Source: Parelaphostrongylus tenuis
Lineage: Eukaryota; Nematoda; Chromadorea; Rhabditida; Metastrongylidae
DNA: 64,000 bases
Assembly: GCA_019055375.1 (NCBI GenBank)
Contig: JAHQIW010003598.1
Coordinates: 310,001 to 374,000, forward strand
Direction: 5' to 3'
Position numbers and translations under genes: made by a program. Numbering within the stretch: position 1 is the stretch's first letter; each line of letters starts with the position of its first letter. Shown here piece after piece: positions 1 through 13,540 of this stretch. A model generated the notes under the pieces. That model was given only the letters and a program-made list of their open reading frames with translations. It made no database searches and was not told the origin of the DNA.

Positions 1-3000
1 AGCAATCTTCTGCAGTAATCAAGAATAGAAAGAAAAATGAAAAAACATAGAATTCACTTGTAGATAAAATTTTGTTTGCTATTTATTCTAACGTCACCTC
101 ATTCCAGCATCCAAAAAGGCATAAGACTGGAGCGAAAACTTGCAAAACCATATACTCGTGTTGCCTAGGCTCGTAGTTAACAAATTAAGAAAAAGAAGCA
201 GACTCCAAAAGGAGTAGCAACTTTATTAGAAAGAGCAGACTACTGTTTGATAATCTATCACGTTAAAGCTATAATCACTGATATCCAAAATAATTGACTA
301 ACTTAATGAGAGCTTCCTTTTGGCACTCCTTTTATCACTAAATTATTGTTGGAATCGTAGTTGGACAAATTCTTAGTTTATCACTGTGATTTACAGCGAA
401 AGCTAATTAGCAGTCTACCGTACTGAGGAGTTAACCATTTTGATATTTTGATACCAATTATGTCTGAGATGATCATAAAAATACCGCAACATTCATTCAA
501 AAGGACCGAATACAGGAAAATACGTGAGAAGTGATTGGGAGGACTAGTCATTAGAATTGTGATGACTCTCAGAAGAAATTAGGAGAAGCAAGTGTCACAA
601 GCTCACTTAAGCATCCGAGCTTTACTTGTGTTTGACATTCTTGTGATTATATTGCACGTCGTAACCTGCCATGGAATAGAATATTAGTTAAATAGAAGTG
701 AAAATAATGTGATTTCAAAATTTCACTTATTTGCTATTCATGAAGATTATGAAAAATGGCTCGTTTTTCAGATTTCCCTTTATTTCTGATGGATGACGTA
801 ATATGCTAAAGGACAAGCTGGAATGGAAATTATGAAAAAACACTTCCACTTCAGAGAAGAACCATAAGGGAGCCGATATGAACAGTGAGAAGCGAAGCAG
901 ACTCCACTACTTGGTAAAAGGATGCATGAAGTGCTCTTAATGCAATGCAGAAGGGGACGCTAATACCTAGACAACCTGCCACCCCTTGATGTTCTATGTC
1001 ATAATTCGCTCTCAGCTTCTCACTCGACAAGCAATCATCGTTACATTACACTGCGTCCTTCGATCACTGACGACGGATATTTACGGCCGACATGAGTGGA
1101 CATATGAAACCATTGAGAAGAAACTTCTTAACGTGATGAAAAACGATCTTGATGTGTTACGCTTCACTGCAAATTCAATTCGTAGAACACAAAAGTCGTG
1201 AAGTTTTCAAGTGGCACCTTCAACACGTGGATGAGCGAGAATCTAACGAGATGTCGTAACGACCGGCAATATAGAAATCTGCGCAAGACATTGAAGGTCG
1301 CTTTCATTTGGTTTACATAAGCAGCGACAAAGTGGAAGCCTTCAAAACTGATTGAAAACATAGTAAAGATTAGGGATGAGTGGGAGGAGAGAGCTCGTAA
1401 CAAATGTCGTGCTTCATCTATTCGTGTTTATGAAAGAAAACAGCAATGAAAACATTGTGCACGACGAAAAAAACAATATAACAGGCTTGTTTCTCCTGTA
1501 TTCTTCTTCAAGCTGTAACACTTCAATTTGAGCACTTAGACACACTCAGACAGGTAGATTCCGTCTTCACTAGTTGTGCGGACCCCAGCACATATTCCAA
1601 ATGGTGTATTGCTGGTCGTGCATATGATAATCTCTGATTTCCTGACAAAATCTTGCAAGGGCGTTTTCAGGTCTTCACGAAGTCGTTTCCAAGGAAGAGA
1701 TTTCGGCCATTGATTCTTGGTCGGGCTTCTTACTTGCTGATTCGGAGATGATGTTAGGGCGAAATTAAAAGTCGAAGAGGAAGGAAAATCAACCGACCGC
1801 TCACGGATGATGTAAAATTCGAAATCGAATTGAAGCACTCCAAGGAGAAATTAGTTATATTTTGAAATCACAATGTTCTAACTTGTGTTCACTGTCTATT
1901 TAAGAAAGTCTCACCTAACCGGGTTTGATGCTGATTTATTTTGACCAAATCAATTTCGTTAACGGATGATTGGTGAGAGCCTTCGAATAGGTTAAAATAT
2001 GGCTAAGATGAAGGTAGAGCGAAGGCTTTGGTGATTTGGAGAGTGAAAGTGAGATCATGGGTTCGAAGCTATTTCAGGCGCCAAATTCTGTTCCATTTTA
2101 GTTTTCTTGTGGTTGTATTGAAATAACTTCAGGTTCTACGAATGGAAATAGAACTTCCACTGTCGATTTGAGGTTACTGAAAGTTTAATTAGCTTTCAAG
2201 TAAACAAAGGGTTCCACTTATTCTCAATAGGCTCTTGAACGGTAACATGCTGAACTTCGCATAATCAGTCACGGTGATGAGACGTACGATGGTTTTCTTT
2301 CCCCTGACACTGAAGACAGTCCATTGAGAATGCCACTTCGTAGAAGCATACTTGGACATTTTTCAGAGCTCAGTAATTCTCACTCACGTCGGGAATTCTT
2401 CAAGTATCTTATAATGATAGAATTACGGGCAAGGATCGTTAAATTAGAGTGAATCCATTATCATTAATAGTCACCTAGAGAGAATAAGAAAATATTTGAT
2501 ATAGGAAATAAGATAAAACGTGTTCAGAATCTGTTACTAAATCTGGATGCATTCAGAATGCTTTTTTCTTTGAAAAAACAAAAAAATGGCACCAAAAATC
2601 TGTTCAAAATCTGTTACTATGTCTGATTATATTCCGCATATTGTTTTCTGAAAAACTTAACAGTCGTTAGTTCAGGGTGATTGTCTGCATATGAGTGAAT
2701 ACTTACCTATTTCTGAATTAGTGCAATGCATAAACAGCGAAAAGCTTGCAGAACTAAGACCGAGTGAATGAAAAAGATTCTAAAGTATGAGGGATCTTAA
2801 CCATGAGACCGTCAAGTCTTCTCTAGTTCCAGCATTACCACACGATGGATTAAGAGAACTCGAAAAACCGGAAACGACACGCTGATGAGGTTGGCAGTCG
2901 CCACCATTGGCACTAGAAAGAGAGCGGTTGGGCTGGAATATAAACCTATGTCAGGTAATATCACCTGAAGAGTGATGATTTTTGCTTGTTTTCTCACTTC

Positions 3001-3635
3001 GAATCATCATGATCAGTCGAACTTCCGTTCTGTAAGATCAGCATTTCCCACTCTGGGTGTTAGTCGTCATGAAAGCGTCCAATCCAGCTTCGCTCAACGA
3101 AGTTTAGTGAAGTCGTGTAGCGCAGTCAACTCCCTATTATGGCGTTGGTGGTTTCCGAATTGGTCGTCACGCCGAAGTCACACCACACCGTCTCCTTGCT
3201 ACCCACTACAACCTTTCTTAACCTTGTCAGCATTTCACTACTTCCGGAAAGTTGCACTTCAATGGTATAAACTATTGCCGAGTTGTGGTATGTAGCTTTC
3301 TATTTGGCCAAGTGAACGGATTCTAGTCTCAGTACAAAGATAAGGCAGATAGAAGACGTTATTACAAACAAATACACTTAGCAAACATTATGAGTTCATT
3401 GAACATCCGCTATATGACGGATAAATGACTGATCGAAATTAGTACCTTCAGAGCCAGTATATCTCTTGTTGTTCAGAAAAACACCTTCAAGTCCACGCAC
3501 GTAGAACAAACACTCTTCTTTTCCTTTTTATCCTATGACAGTTATTTTTACACCTTCGGCTCTTAGAATAAAGGCGATAAGACCCTGAAGAGGTGAGTTG
3601 ACGGTGAGTTGGCATATAATGTAGAAATAAAATGG
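1..3635. other. No recognised feature
   Basis: Both strands were read for known protein motifs, splice-bounded exons, tRNA boxes and the repeat families seen elsewhere in the window, and none was found. The open frames here are short, lack recognisable motifs and look like chance frames in AT-rich DNA. Old, diverged repeats may be present but cannot be called by eye. Confidence 0.5.
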
Positions 3636-3639
3636 TTGA

Positions 3640-3700
3640 AACGCGGGTTCGATTTCCGTTTGAGGTCGTATTTTTGCTCACCACTCAATTCTCTTAGGGA
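3640..3700 (+). repeat. Right half of a tRNA-like foldback element
   Basis: The stretch has a box-B-like motif (GCGGGTTCGATTTCC) followed by a tail of the form GAGGTCG...TTTTTGCTCACCACTCAA. The same B-box plus TTTGC...CACTC tail marks the right arm of the tRNA-bearing foldback elements at 9.5, 52.2, 53.1 and 54.2 kb. No matching left arm was identified, so this is probably a truncated or decayed copy. Confidence 0.4.
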
Positions 3701-4704
3701 GAAATTGAAGATCGGCTTGTTCACTTCTTTGATGGTGTCACTTTTCCTTTGGTTAGCGGTCATCCGTCGCCGCTATACTTCGTTAAATATCAGTATTCTT
3801 GAAAACAGAGTTTTCTTCAAATGTCTCGTTCAGCTATGGAGACTAAGCATTCAACAAAAGTGAGAAATACAATGTTGAGTTTTCCAGTGATAAGAATTTC
3901 AATCCCGAATATGCTTGATGAATGTGAGAGATTTATACAGACCTCCAGAACCGCATTTGAGAGGAATACACCTTCAGAAAGTGAAATGTACTAGATGTGT
4001 AATAATGATATTAATAGATCTGGACGGAGCAACTGACTGAATGCTATCCTCATCGTAACCAAAACGATTCAAATTGCTTTCAAAATGGTTTCTGTTTTAT
4101 TGCTTTTCCTGATCAGCAGTAAGAATATGATGGGGAAAACCATGTGTCAGCATTAATGAACCAACTCGAAAGTCTTAGGTGGAAATATATAAAGCAGCTA
4201 ACACAGCTCCAGTCGTTTTCCCTAGTTCATGTTCTAACATAAGGAAAGTGTAAGTGGAAATTATTGAGGAGAACAGAAAAAGAAGCTTAGACTATGAAGA
4301 CTAAGCTTCTACCTCGCGATAATAATTGGTACCTCAGAGTAGGAGGCATATGTGAGCTGTTGTAAACACCATACATTAAAGATTATCACAATATGACCGT
4401 TTCCACTAATGACTTTAAAATTCGATCTTGCAGGTGAAGTGACCATTCTAAGCCATAATAAAGCCGCCTGAGCCCGCAGATTATTGTGAAGAGTTCGTTC
4501 AAATGAAATCTGAGCCTCAAAGACAAAAAAGAGGGCTTTGCGGACGACTATGGCTTGAGTTTGTCTCAATGAACTATCGTTATAAATGGGATGTATGCCT
4601 ATCTGACCTATAAAGTGGCTTGCGGCAGTGTACCAGTGATCTTACTTTCCCAGATAGGTGTTTCACCAACATGCTCTCATCGGAAGAATAGAAAACTTAG
4701 AAAT

Positions 4705-4776
4705 CTTGGGGCTTGGAATTGAACCAATGGCCGGCTCAGCCAGCAATGCTCCCTAACCATTGCGATATGCGCACTC
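4705..4776 (-). repeat. tRNA-derived SINE fragment (5' head)
   Basis: Read on the minus strand this resembles the head of the SINE family described at 20881..21173. It has a GCGCATAT...CGCAATGGTTAGGGAG box-A region and, after the spacer, a GGTTCAATTCC box B. Only the tRNA-related head is clear; the body towards 4610 is too diverged to align by eye. Confidence 0.5.
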
Positions 4777-4779
4777 AAG

Positions 4780-7700
4780 ATCAAAGGAAGTGAAGATAAC
4801 AAGTAAAATCCATGTATATATCGTTAGACTCAAACCCACTTTCGTTTCGTCCAGTGGTTGATCACAGGTGTTTGAAAAGCATAAGCAAGAATTCAGTCAG
4901 ATCACCACCGTAGCGCCATTTAGAAGACGGTTGACTGAACAGATTCACGATTTGAATGAATAGAGCCACTGCGATACGATCTCCAGCGATGACCAAAAAT
5001 CAAGAACTTTGATGCAGAGATTAGAAATTCACTAAAGTTGAAGAGAAGATAGATAGATGGTTCAACTCCTAAACAATTCATGGACAAAACCATATGTGGC
5101 TGGTTTCTCGACGATGAAAAACGAAAACGAGACTTTCGCCAAGACTTTGGCTATGCTCCTATGTAAAGGTCATGTCTTCCTAAGCGTCAAATATGGCACC
5201 TTTGCTGTTCCTCAAGTGGTAATCAATCAGAATGGAAAACCCTAAGCACAGGTAGAGTGCATGTGCAGAGAGACGACACATCGTGGCTGTCTCCACGATT
5301 GTAAACATAGCAATTATTATGAGTCGTAGTACTCAAGACGAAAATGACATGCAGAAGTCGGCGAAGATAAATTGGAAAGATAGGAAATGAAACAATATTA
5401 GCAAAGTATCCATAAAACCTCACGCTCCAAGAAATGAAGTCGGTGTTCTCGTGATTGAGGGACAAAAGCGCTCGGCCTTGATAAATTCTGAGGAATGCGC
5501 CATGCCTCCGACTCCATTTGTGGCACCACAAAAGCGGTTTTCTGGCTTTTTTGTTCATACAACGATTATTGCTAATTTATCGATGTATCACAGCAATGCA
5601 TTTATGTACCTAGACAAGTTCTGCACTAAATTACCTACTTCGGTGGAATGGGGATCTTGGTGAGCCTGAGCGCATGAAGTGGAAGCAGGAGCTTGTTTGT
5701 TTTACTGCACATATGGCTTCTAACATACTTCGCCACTGCTCGTCGCCTCTCATGAAATAGTGTTACTACGTTGATAAAAATCCGAAATCGTTGAAAAAAG
5801 CCACAGAGTGAATGGGTTTCGGTTTCACTTTCCCTGGTCGCAGAGAAAGTTGCGGAAAGTCGATTCATATGTTCCGTTCTTTACAATAACGAAAGCAAGC
5901 ATATGTATTAAACAGCGTCATCGCACATTAAACTAATATTCAACAAACTAGAAATTTTAATTAATAGTAGGGCTTGAAATTCCTCGCTCCTAGACAGTAA
6001 TTGCAATATGAGCAAAAAACCGTCTTTGACTGTGAAAAACATTCTGATCTTACGTCAGACCGAGAACTACTTTACATAAGTAGAGAAAAATAAGAAATTT
6101 TTAGCATAGTCATGACCTAAAATATTCCTTTCTTAACAGCTCTATAAAGTGAATCAGCGATAGAGCACTTAATTCAGGGCTATCGCTGAACAGAGACTTT
6201 GAATTGATGTTATATCGATGTCCACCTCACAGTATATTATAGCTAATCAACTTTTGAAGGACGTTTAAGGTGTTTGAAAAGAATCGTCTCACAAGGAAAT
6301 TTTACCTATATTCAAATGATCAAAACTGGCTTTTCAATATTACGCTAACAAGGATGCGACTGGTCATGGGACAGGAAACGGACAGTAGACCCCGGCCACG
6401 TGTCGATCAAAGCGTTGAAACCAGTCATTCACACGCATAACTGGACACTCACTAGAAATGGTTCCGATTTTTGGCTCAAACATTGAAATGAAATATGTAG
6501 AAAAAAACTGGAAAGGGTTCAGTACATCGACATCCTACCCCTTTCCTTGATCTAAACGAATTTCGAATATACATCGACCAAAAGAGCAAAAAATCCTTTC
6601 ATGCGCACACGTGTATCAAAGTATATGTATCAATGTGTATTAACGTATTTTCTGGTGAGAATGGCCATTGGAACTTTAGAAACGACTGTTAAGGTTGACA
6701 ATCAATAGCCTGAGTTTAGTTTCAGTACTTATAAACTTACTGCTCTCTCATAGCACTTTGGTGAAAACAGGCGTTGTTTTTCAATCCGCTTGGAAAAGTA
6801 GACGTAATGTAAAAAACGGTTGTCTTGAAAGAACTCTGTGGCAATTTCTGGTCTATGGTTCAGGAGAAAAACTATGCAATCTGACGGCAACGATGAATAG
6901 TCCCCTCGTCGGTGAATTTGTCTAGTTTCCAAGGTCTCAACTGACTGGTTTCCGATATCAGAGAAGTGAGGGTTGTAACACACTATTCGTATATAATAGC
7001 AGAAGCTTTCGAACACTGACAGAAGTAATCACCATTTTATACAGCTAAAGCTAACAGTCCTGTGCCCTACAGACTTTGTGTTAGGCAAGCCTAAGGCCAA
7101 GTATCATAGAAACTGATGTAAAAGGCAGAATATGTGAGCATTCAGTAATGATAAAGTAATCCATCAATATATGATGTCAGTAAGACGTTTGCGATAAAAC
7201 ATTCTGAGATTAAACAGTAGATATGACATAGATGATCTAATAGTTTGAAAGTAACTCAAGGATGAAATGAAGGCGAAAAAGTTTTGTTTCAATTAGTTGT
7301 AAGCTTTTTGGCATGACTGTTAATTTCGGATAGAATTTTGTAGCAAGCGCTACTTGTTAAAATCTCTTTCGTTACTAATTCATTTGTCTTTGAGCATTGC
7401 TTTTAACTTCTTTTCCTATGATAATGACGCTTGTCACCGCTACCCCTCTTCTATAAGTTCTGAAAAAGCTAGGATTATAGTAATATCTCTCCAATCAACT
7501 ATTTTGAGATCTCGCTCAAAATACAATATAGTCTGACATGATGTTTTAAGCCTTCGATGAGGCCATGAGCCATGTAATCGACAATCACTCAGTGAAAAGA
7601 ACGCCTTATCAAAAATCTCTTCACTTGACGTACAATCAGTTATAGATCTTCGCAACGATCCCTAAAGCAGGGGCGATCGTCGGATAACATCCGCTACTGA

Positions 7701-7990
7701 TGTGACATACGACAAAGCGCAACCGTACGTCTACCACCCAAGGTGCCATACCAGACCTCATGAGAGGCTTAAATCTTCCATCAGACCAAGTCAGGATTGT
7801 TTTACTTTGATCCGCTATTACGCCCTGCTTGTTCACACTAAGCCGGGCTTCAAAGCTCAGACCATCGCAAAATATCCCCTACCACAAATTTCGCTACTAA
7901 AGTGGTATATTGGCAATTTATGTAGTACACAAGTGACACGTATGTAGCGTAGTAATTGAACAGTTGCACATGTAAAGCGTAGTAGAGTTG
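4780..7990. other. No recognised feature
   Basis: No exon, RNA gene or repeat family member could be supported. The reading frames are short and carry no known motif. A stretch near 6340-6440 is relatively GC-rich and might be an old transposon scrap, but I could not assign it. Confidence 0.45.
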
Positions 7991-7994
7991 AACT

Positions 7995-8110
7995 GCATTA
8001 CATACGTGGTCGTCAGGTCAGTTTCGGCCCACACTCACCAAATCCTCCATCTCTCCAGGGTCGGCAAATTGGTGGCTGACTTGTGTGAAAGAATAGCTGC
8101 ATTGAAACCT
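7995..8110 (+). repeat. SINE body fragment
   Basis: The segment contains the body sequence of the tRNA-derived SINE: CACTCACCAAATCCTCCATC, then a GGGTCGGCAAATTGGTGG motif and a downstream AATAGCTGC stretch. The order matches the full copies at 20881 and 54494. The head with box A is missing or unrecognisable and the 3' end is lost. Confidence 0.55.
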
Positions 8111-8114
8111 ATCC

Positions 8115-9515
8115 AGATATGTATGCATCACCTCTACCATGCGTGGTGAAGTCGAGTGTACGATTTATCGTTCAAAAAATGCCTTATCCTCCTTAATTAT
8201 ATAAACATGAAGTACAGAAAACTGATGCAAAAGCAGAAAAAATGAGATAGATCTGAAGATTTCACAGTGATGAGGGCCACGTATTCCGTCTGAAGTGTTA
8301 TGAATCAAGGAGATGAGAAAAGCTTAGAGTGTTAATATATTAGTCCCATTGCCTAAAACAAGCATTAACTCTAATCCCTGCTTTCTCATTAGGAAGCGTC
8401 CGAGCCACCGCTATTCACTTCAATTGTAGTGAATGAAAGCGACTTCTTACAGAGAGAGTAGCAGACTTCTCCAATTATTTATGTCATGTCGAGAAAATAA
8501 GTTAAAATTTTCATGCAAATTCTCTTGATTGAAGCACTAATAATATCATTCAGAACGTATGGCCCAAAGTCCTTTTAATAACTGATGATAGCTTCCCACT
8601 CACAGGCACTCCGAGGGTCAAGAATCTGATGAAATAATAAGATAAACTTCCTTTTCCCGCAGTTACCATTTTGAGACGAGACCTCTCTCGTTTTTCTCCT
8701 AGACTTTCAGTAACCATTTGATCCTTAAATCTCGACAAATTCAACACTGCGTTCGATATTTGAAAAGGTCTTGTTAGTGCCCTGTTGCAGCAAGAATGAG
8801 ATTACGTTCAACCTTCAGCGCACAATTTTTTGCTGCTATGGTACGTGGATGCCTTCTTGATAGAGTTCTAGTACTTATTTAATAGCTTGAAAAACGATGA
8901 TTCTAAAACTAAGATCGATTTTTGAGTAGGTTTTCATAGAGCGAAAAGAATATTACGTTTCGCGCTTATAGATATACTTACCAAAAGTTTATGGAGTGTA
9001 GAGAAGATCGTGATGTATCAGAATATCAAAAGCATTTTGTAAATCTTTTCGAAACAGACAGAAATTTTCTGAAGAGAAAAGCAAAACGTGCATCTCTTGA
9101 ATCGCGTTGCGTGCAACTATTTCCATCTCGAAGGACGCAATTTTCGTTAATAAACAAAAAATTTTGCCTGTTTTCAGAAAAATTTTCAGGTTTTCTAGAT
9201 TATGATTGTGAATAAACTTAGTTCTATCGTTTTTTTTTGATTTCCTTTCATAACGCCGCTATGAAGTCCAAACGGCGGGTTACCTACTTCGGATGTGGAA
9301 CTTAGACTTTATTTTGCTCTTACAATGCTCTATGGAAATTTTTTTTGGCAATCAATTTAGTTTTAACCATTGAATGGCTAGTAATTGAATGAGTTCTACA
9401 CGGAACCGTCCACAGACCCTAGGTCAGCGAACAAAACAGAGTGCACTGAGTGATCCTATTTTTACTGCTACTAACGCACTGAGATGACTTTGAGAAATCA
9501 GCACAGTGAGTAATG
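8115..9515. other. No recognised feature
   Basis: No supported gene or repeat. A frame at 8991..9215 codes for 74 residues, but it has no known motif and no evidence of splicing. Confidence 0.45.
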
Positions 9516-9520
9516 GAATC

Positions 9521-9705
9521 CTAATTTGGAGTGATGTGTAAAAACATTTGCGTCAGCAGGAATTCGAACCCAAATCTCACTTTTCCGGGAGTGTGTGCTG
9601 AACCGTTGCATCACCGACGCTCCCCGGAAAGAGTGAGATCTGGGTTCGAATCCCGGCTGAAGCAAATGTTTTTGCACACCACTCTACATTATTGGGTTTA
9701 TTGTA
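9521..9705 (-). mobile_element. tRNA-bearing foldback element
   Basis: Two inverted arms of about 60 bp (roughly 9529-9588 and 9624-9686) surround a short centre. On the minus strand the left arm and centre form a tRNA-like unit. It has an acceptor-like pairing GCGTCGG with CTGACGC, a box A read as TGATGCAACGG, and a box B read as GGGTTCGAATTCC. The outer ends read CCCAATAATGTAGAGTGGTG on the better preserved side, matching the ends of the element at 52186..52375. It belongs to a multi-copy family in this window and could be read by RNA polymerase III. I do not think it is a standard functional tRNA gene, because the D and anticodon arms pair poorly. Confidence 0.65.
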
Positions 9706-9918
9706 ACATCATAACACCGCAATACGCGGTCAATTAAAATGAAATCTGAGTGATGAGTTTCGTCAAGATTTGAGCCTTCAAATGTATTGAAAATCTGGAA
9801 AGAAAAATTGATTTGAAAACCAGTTTCTCTTTAGCCTCGGCTTACAAATCAATCACATATTCCTTGTTAATAAAGCTTGCTGACGAAGAACGACAGTGGG
9901 CAATCGACACGAATCATC

Positions 9919-9955
9919 GGCTCTGAGGAAGATCAAACGCGTCGAAACGTTAGCT
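9919..9955 (+). ncRNA. Hammerhead-ribozyme-like motif in a Penelope-type repeat
   Basis: The core CTGAGGA (matching CUGANGA) at 9923-9929 is followed by an imperfect stem II, then GAA, the short palindrome ACGT, T at the position expected for cleavage, and AGC pairing with GGCT before the core. This is the layout of minimal type I hammerheads known from Penelope-like elements. The surrounding sequence resembles the terminal repeat with GAAACGT(C/T)AGC at 59107..59142. Stem II is only partly paired, so activity is uncertain. Confidence 0.5.
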
Positions 9956-9989
9956 GAATAAATTTTTTTCTTACAACTTTGTGCTGCGA

Positions 9990-11840
9990 GCATATTCAAC
10001 TAAAAATATTTGAAGAAAAAGCTCTGTTCGGTGAAAGTAGCTTTTGTAAATCCGTGTATATCTAAGGATACACATCGTCACCAAGGGGTTACTTAGGTAA
10101 TATGTTTTATTTTTCCAACCTAGAAGCTTTTCTCTCAAATCGTAAGTTTTCTTCAGCAATGGTCTAATTTGAACCTTTTCAGAATCAGAGCTTGCAAAAA
10201 AGTGACGATGAAGTTGAAGTTCTTTGAATTTCTAAATGGCAGCTGCAAATACACGATTAATTAGAGAACACTACCGCGTTCGTCCGGAGAAAACCTCAAC
10301 TCCTTATGCCTTTGTGTTTGAAATAGGAGTCCTGAAGCAATAAAGTAAAAAAATGTGCGCCATAAGCTCTGGAAAATTGAATTTTATTTTGGCAGAGTAA
10401 GATAACTGATATCCAGTAGGCAAGAGGTTGTAGATTCTAGCTTAATTTAAGTAGTAACACTTCATCATTTCAACATCGAGTGTATTGTATCCAACGCAGT
10501 TGGAAAGTTAAGCGCTGACTGAAATAATTTTCGTTTGTTAGTAGTTCATGTGACTAGACATTTGAGGATGTGCCGTTATTAACATATGGCTATATTCTCT
10601 TGTCCGAAAAATTTGTGGGAAAGCTGTTTGAGAGGGTGTTCAGCGGTGAGTTGATATACCTCAAAAGAATCGTTTACAGTGTGCATTAGGTAATAGAAAT
10701 TGATATGACAACGAGATCTCAAATATGTGAGAAAAATTGATGGTTAGTTAAAAAGCATCTAAAGTCACAACGATCAATTTCAGCAGGCATTTTTCCGATG
10801 TCTTATGATGATTAAGAAAATAATAGTGCTGCCGTTCGCGAAAATATGATTATGAACTTTTTTACACCATTTTTTTGGTTCGGCTTTGAAACCTTGACTT
10901 TAAAACAGAGTTTGAATAAAATTTAGAGAACTGTATAGAGCCCCATTCAAAAAGTGAATAATAAAATACCATGTGAATTTGAAGCAGCTCAATATTACAT
11001 TCAAACAACAACGAGATAAAACGTGGTAGATTTAAAGCAAGATGGAAAATGTTAGTCACGGATTTATCAAAAGATGACTGAATTCACGAAGAATATTTGG
11101 ATGGAAGAGAAAAGAACAGCGAGTTAGGAATCTCCCAAAAATTGAGTAATTTGCGAAAAGTGCAAGAGTGAGTGGGATAGGAGATGAATTTGTGAATTCA
11201 TCAGATGAGGACCGAGTCGGCGGAGAAAGCTTGGGACATAGTTGATTCATCACGTTTGAAGTAATAATAACACTAGAAGCAATGTTTGAGACTTAACTGA
11301 GAAATACATCTAAAATTCCCAAAAAACTGCGGCAAGCATGTGGAATGAAAGACGTAAAGTCATACAGACTACGAATGGAAAAGATTGAGTAGTCCAGCAG
11401 CAGCACATTTCAAAACGTGATAACGTGAATGAAAGGAAGATATTCATTCCAGCAAAGTGTTAGGATAATCGCAGTTCAATATTGGACAAGTATAATTCAG
11501 CAATATCTTGGATATTTGTCAATTTAAACACGAATGGAAAAGTACGAAAGTTCTCGTAGAAAGGCACGCTTCACTGCCTCCAAGAACACCGTCTACCGCA
11601 TTCTTCTTTATAAGGCCAATTTTTCTGTTCTCTCGCATAGACTTATGTGTGAATTTAATAAACGCTTCATAAACGGATTATGAAGACCAGTCAGTGTGAA
11701 TGAACTTGTTCCTTTCTGAACCGGCCAATTAATTACTTGATGTGATTGATTTCAAACAACTTTACATTACAGGCTGGCAAAAATTTGGACAAACTGATGA
11801 TTTGCAACAAACAAATCATTATCTTCAACTGAGAAAAAAA
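9990..11840. other. No recognised feature
   Basis: AT-rich DNA without supported exons or repeats that I can assign. Confidence 0.45.
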
Positions 11841-11844
11841 AAGG

Positions 11845-12742
11845 TTTTTTCCGTTATCGGACAGGCATTTTTGAAAGGACCTCTTTCGCTGAACAAAGAC
11901 TTTCTGCTAAACTATCAGCAAACGGTCGAAACCACAAATTTGAAAGAAATTCAGGAATGTATTTCAAAGATGAGCCTCTTAGAGCGCTGTAGCACTGGGA
12001 ATAAAAGTGTATTTCACACGCGCAGCGCATTTTTCTGCTCATATTCCGCTGAGTAGAGCTCTTTCATTCTTATCTAATAAGCCTAAGCTTATGCACGAGA
12101 GACGTATGAACACGTGGAGGAAAACTTGGAATATTGGAGTTATAAGTTCTATTTAGATTTTTCTTGAAAACGAAGGAAAATCCTAAATTCGTTAACAAAA
12201 ACCGCACACACCATATGATTCGCGCCTGCGCGATCGATCGATCGCTTATCGATCCACAGTCACTCACACACCTAGCAAGAAGTAGTGCGCGGCGTGTTGA
12301 AACTCAATTTTATTCTTCTTCCTGCGGTGCAGCGAAAAGCTCTTTTCACAAAACAAGCGAAGTCTGGGCGAAATTAACGCTATGATTGGCAAATAGTTGT
12401 CCAAAAATGAGCTCTGTTCTGCGAGAATTACGCGTGTGTAAAAGACAAAAATAATTTTTTTCTGGTAAAATGCTGTAAAAAAGCATTTTCACGAAACAAA
12501 CAATATTCTTGTAATTCTTGAGATTAACGCTATCCTTGGACCATTTTTAGTCTAAGGAAAGAGCTCTGTCTAGCAAAATAAAAAGGCGATGGTACGCTAC
12601 GCGTGTTAAATGTTCTCTAACAATCAAATACATTGTTTGAATTCTCCGAGATGTATGCTTTCGAATAATTACCAAGAGACTAGTAGAAAATCTTTCTCCA
12701 GCAAGAAATTTTCTTCAAAAACGCCTGCCCGATAACGGAAAA
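11845..12742. mobile_element. Non-autonomous TIR element, family F1 (full copy)
   Basis: The ends are inverted repeats: TTTTCCGTTATCGGACAGGC on the left and its near complement GCCCGATAACGGAAAA on the right. The similarity continues inward through the ...CTTTCGCTGAACAAAG... segment. The inside carries the family signature GCGCTGTAGC...AATAAAA...TTTCACACGCG and an AGAGCTCT motif, repeated in both orientations. There is no protein homology. At least five copies with paired ends and several fragments lie in this window, so it is an abundant MITE-like family. Its superfamily is not clear from the ends. Confidence 0.7.
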
Positions 12743-13261
12743 GTACCGAAAAAGAGTAGTTAAAGAAGCTGGATGCATTTTGATTGATTAGACAGAATTG
12801 GTGTCGCATCTTAAATTGACAAATTTCGTCCGATCTTATCAATTCATAGCTACAGAAAGCACATTGAGCGGAATAAGCGCGTTCCGGAACGGGGGACAAC
12901 ACTCTCGACATTCTTCAGGGTGATCGTTATCGGGTTGAACTATGAACAACAGTCGCAACGCCGTCTCTTTTGTGTTGCTATCTAACTAACAATTTTAAGA
13001 AGTAGATTTCTTGACAACACAAACATGAAGAGTACAGGATAAAACTGCTGGTCACATTGCATTATTACAGTGTCACGTGTAGTATCATTAGAATAAAGCT
13101 CTGTGAAGATGCGTAGGACGCAATATGCAAAAGTTTTATGGAATGCACATGAGGTCGCTGGCTCGATTACTAAGCGGCAAATAAAGCTTGTCTGGCAGAA
13201 CAAACACTGACATGATAACAAAGGTTTGACTTGCACCAAAGCTCGGCATAAACATTGAAAT

Positions 13262-13540
13262 ATATCTTACAGACTGTCCTTTTCTAAACAAAACTTGCGC
13301 ATTGTTGGTATTTCTCCTTTCAAAGTCGCTGGCTTACCATTCGGCGATTTCGCCTTTTCAGAGCCTAGACAACATACTACATCAAACCATATTCAATCCA
13401 TTGGTTGATACTACCTATATTTGGTGACAATTTGGTGAAAAATTGATTCAAATGCTCACTTATTACCCACCGTTCAAATACCTATATATGAGAGGTCATT
13501 GGTGTCATGTTGGCCGATAAAAAAGGAGCTCACTTAAATT
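13262..13540 (-). repeat. Penelope-type terminal repeat with decayed hammerhead core
   Basis: This stretch aligns by eye with 36005..36300 and with 62772..62972 joined to 63310..63390. All share a CTGTCCTTTTCT start, a GAGCCTAGAC/GAGCCTGG block and a TATATGAGAGGTCA...TGGTG block. On the minus strand 13365..13331 reads GGCT, CTGAAAA, a perfect GGCG...CGCC stem and GAA, a hammerhead-like core whose G8 is changed to A. It is likely an old long-terminal-repeat-like copy of a Penelope-type element. Confidence 0.45.

Noticed and set aside
12228..12245. CGATCGATCGATCG as a special regulatory palindrome
   Set aside because: It lies in the centre of an F1 element and other copies have similar GATCG-rich centres, so it is part of the repeat.
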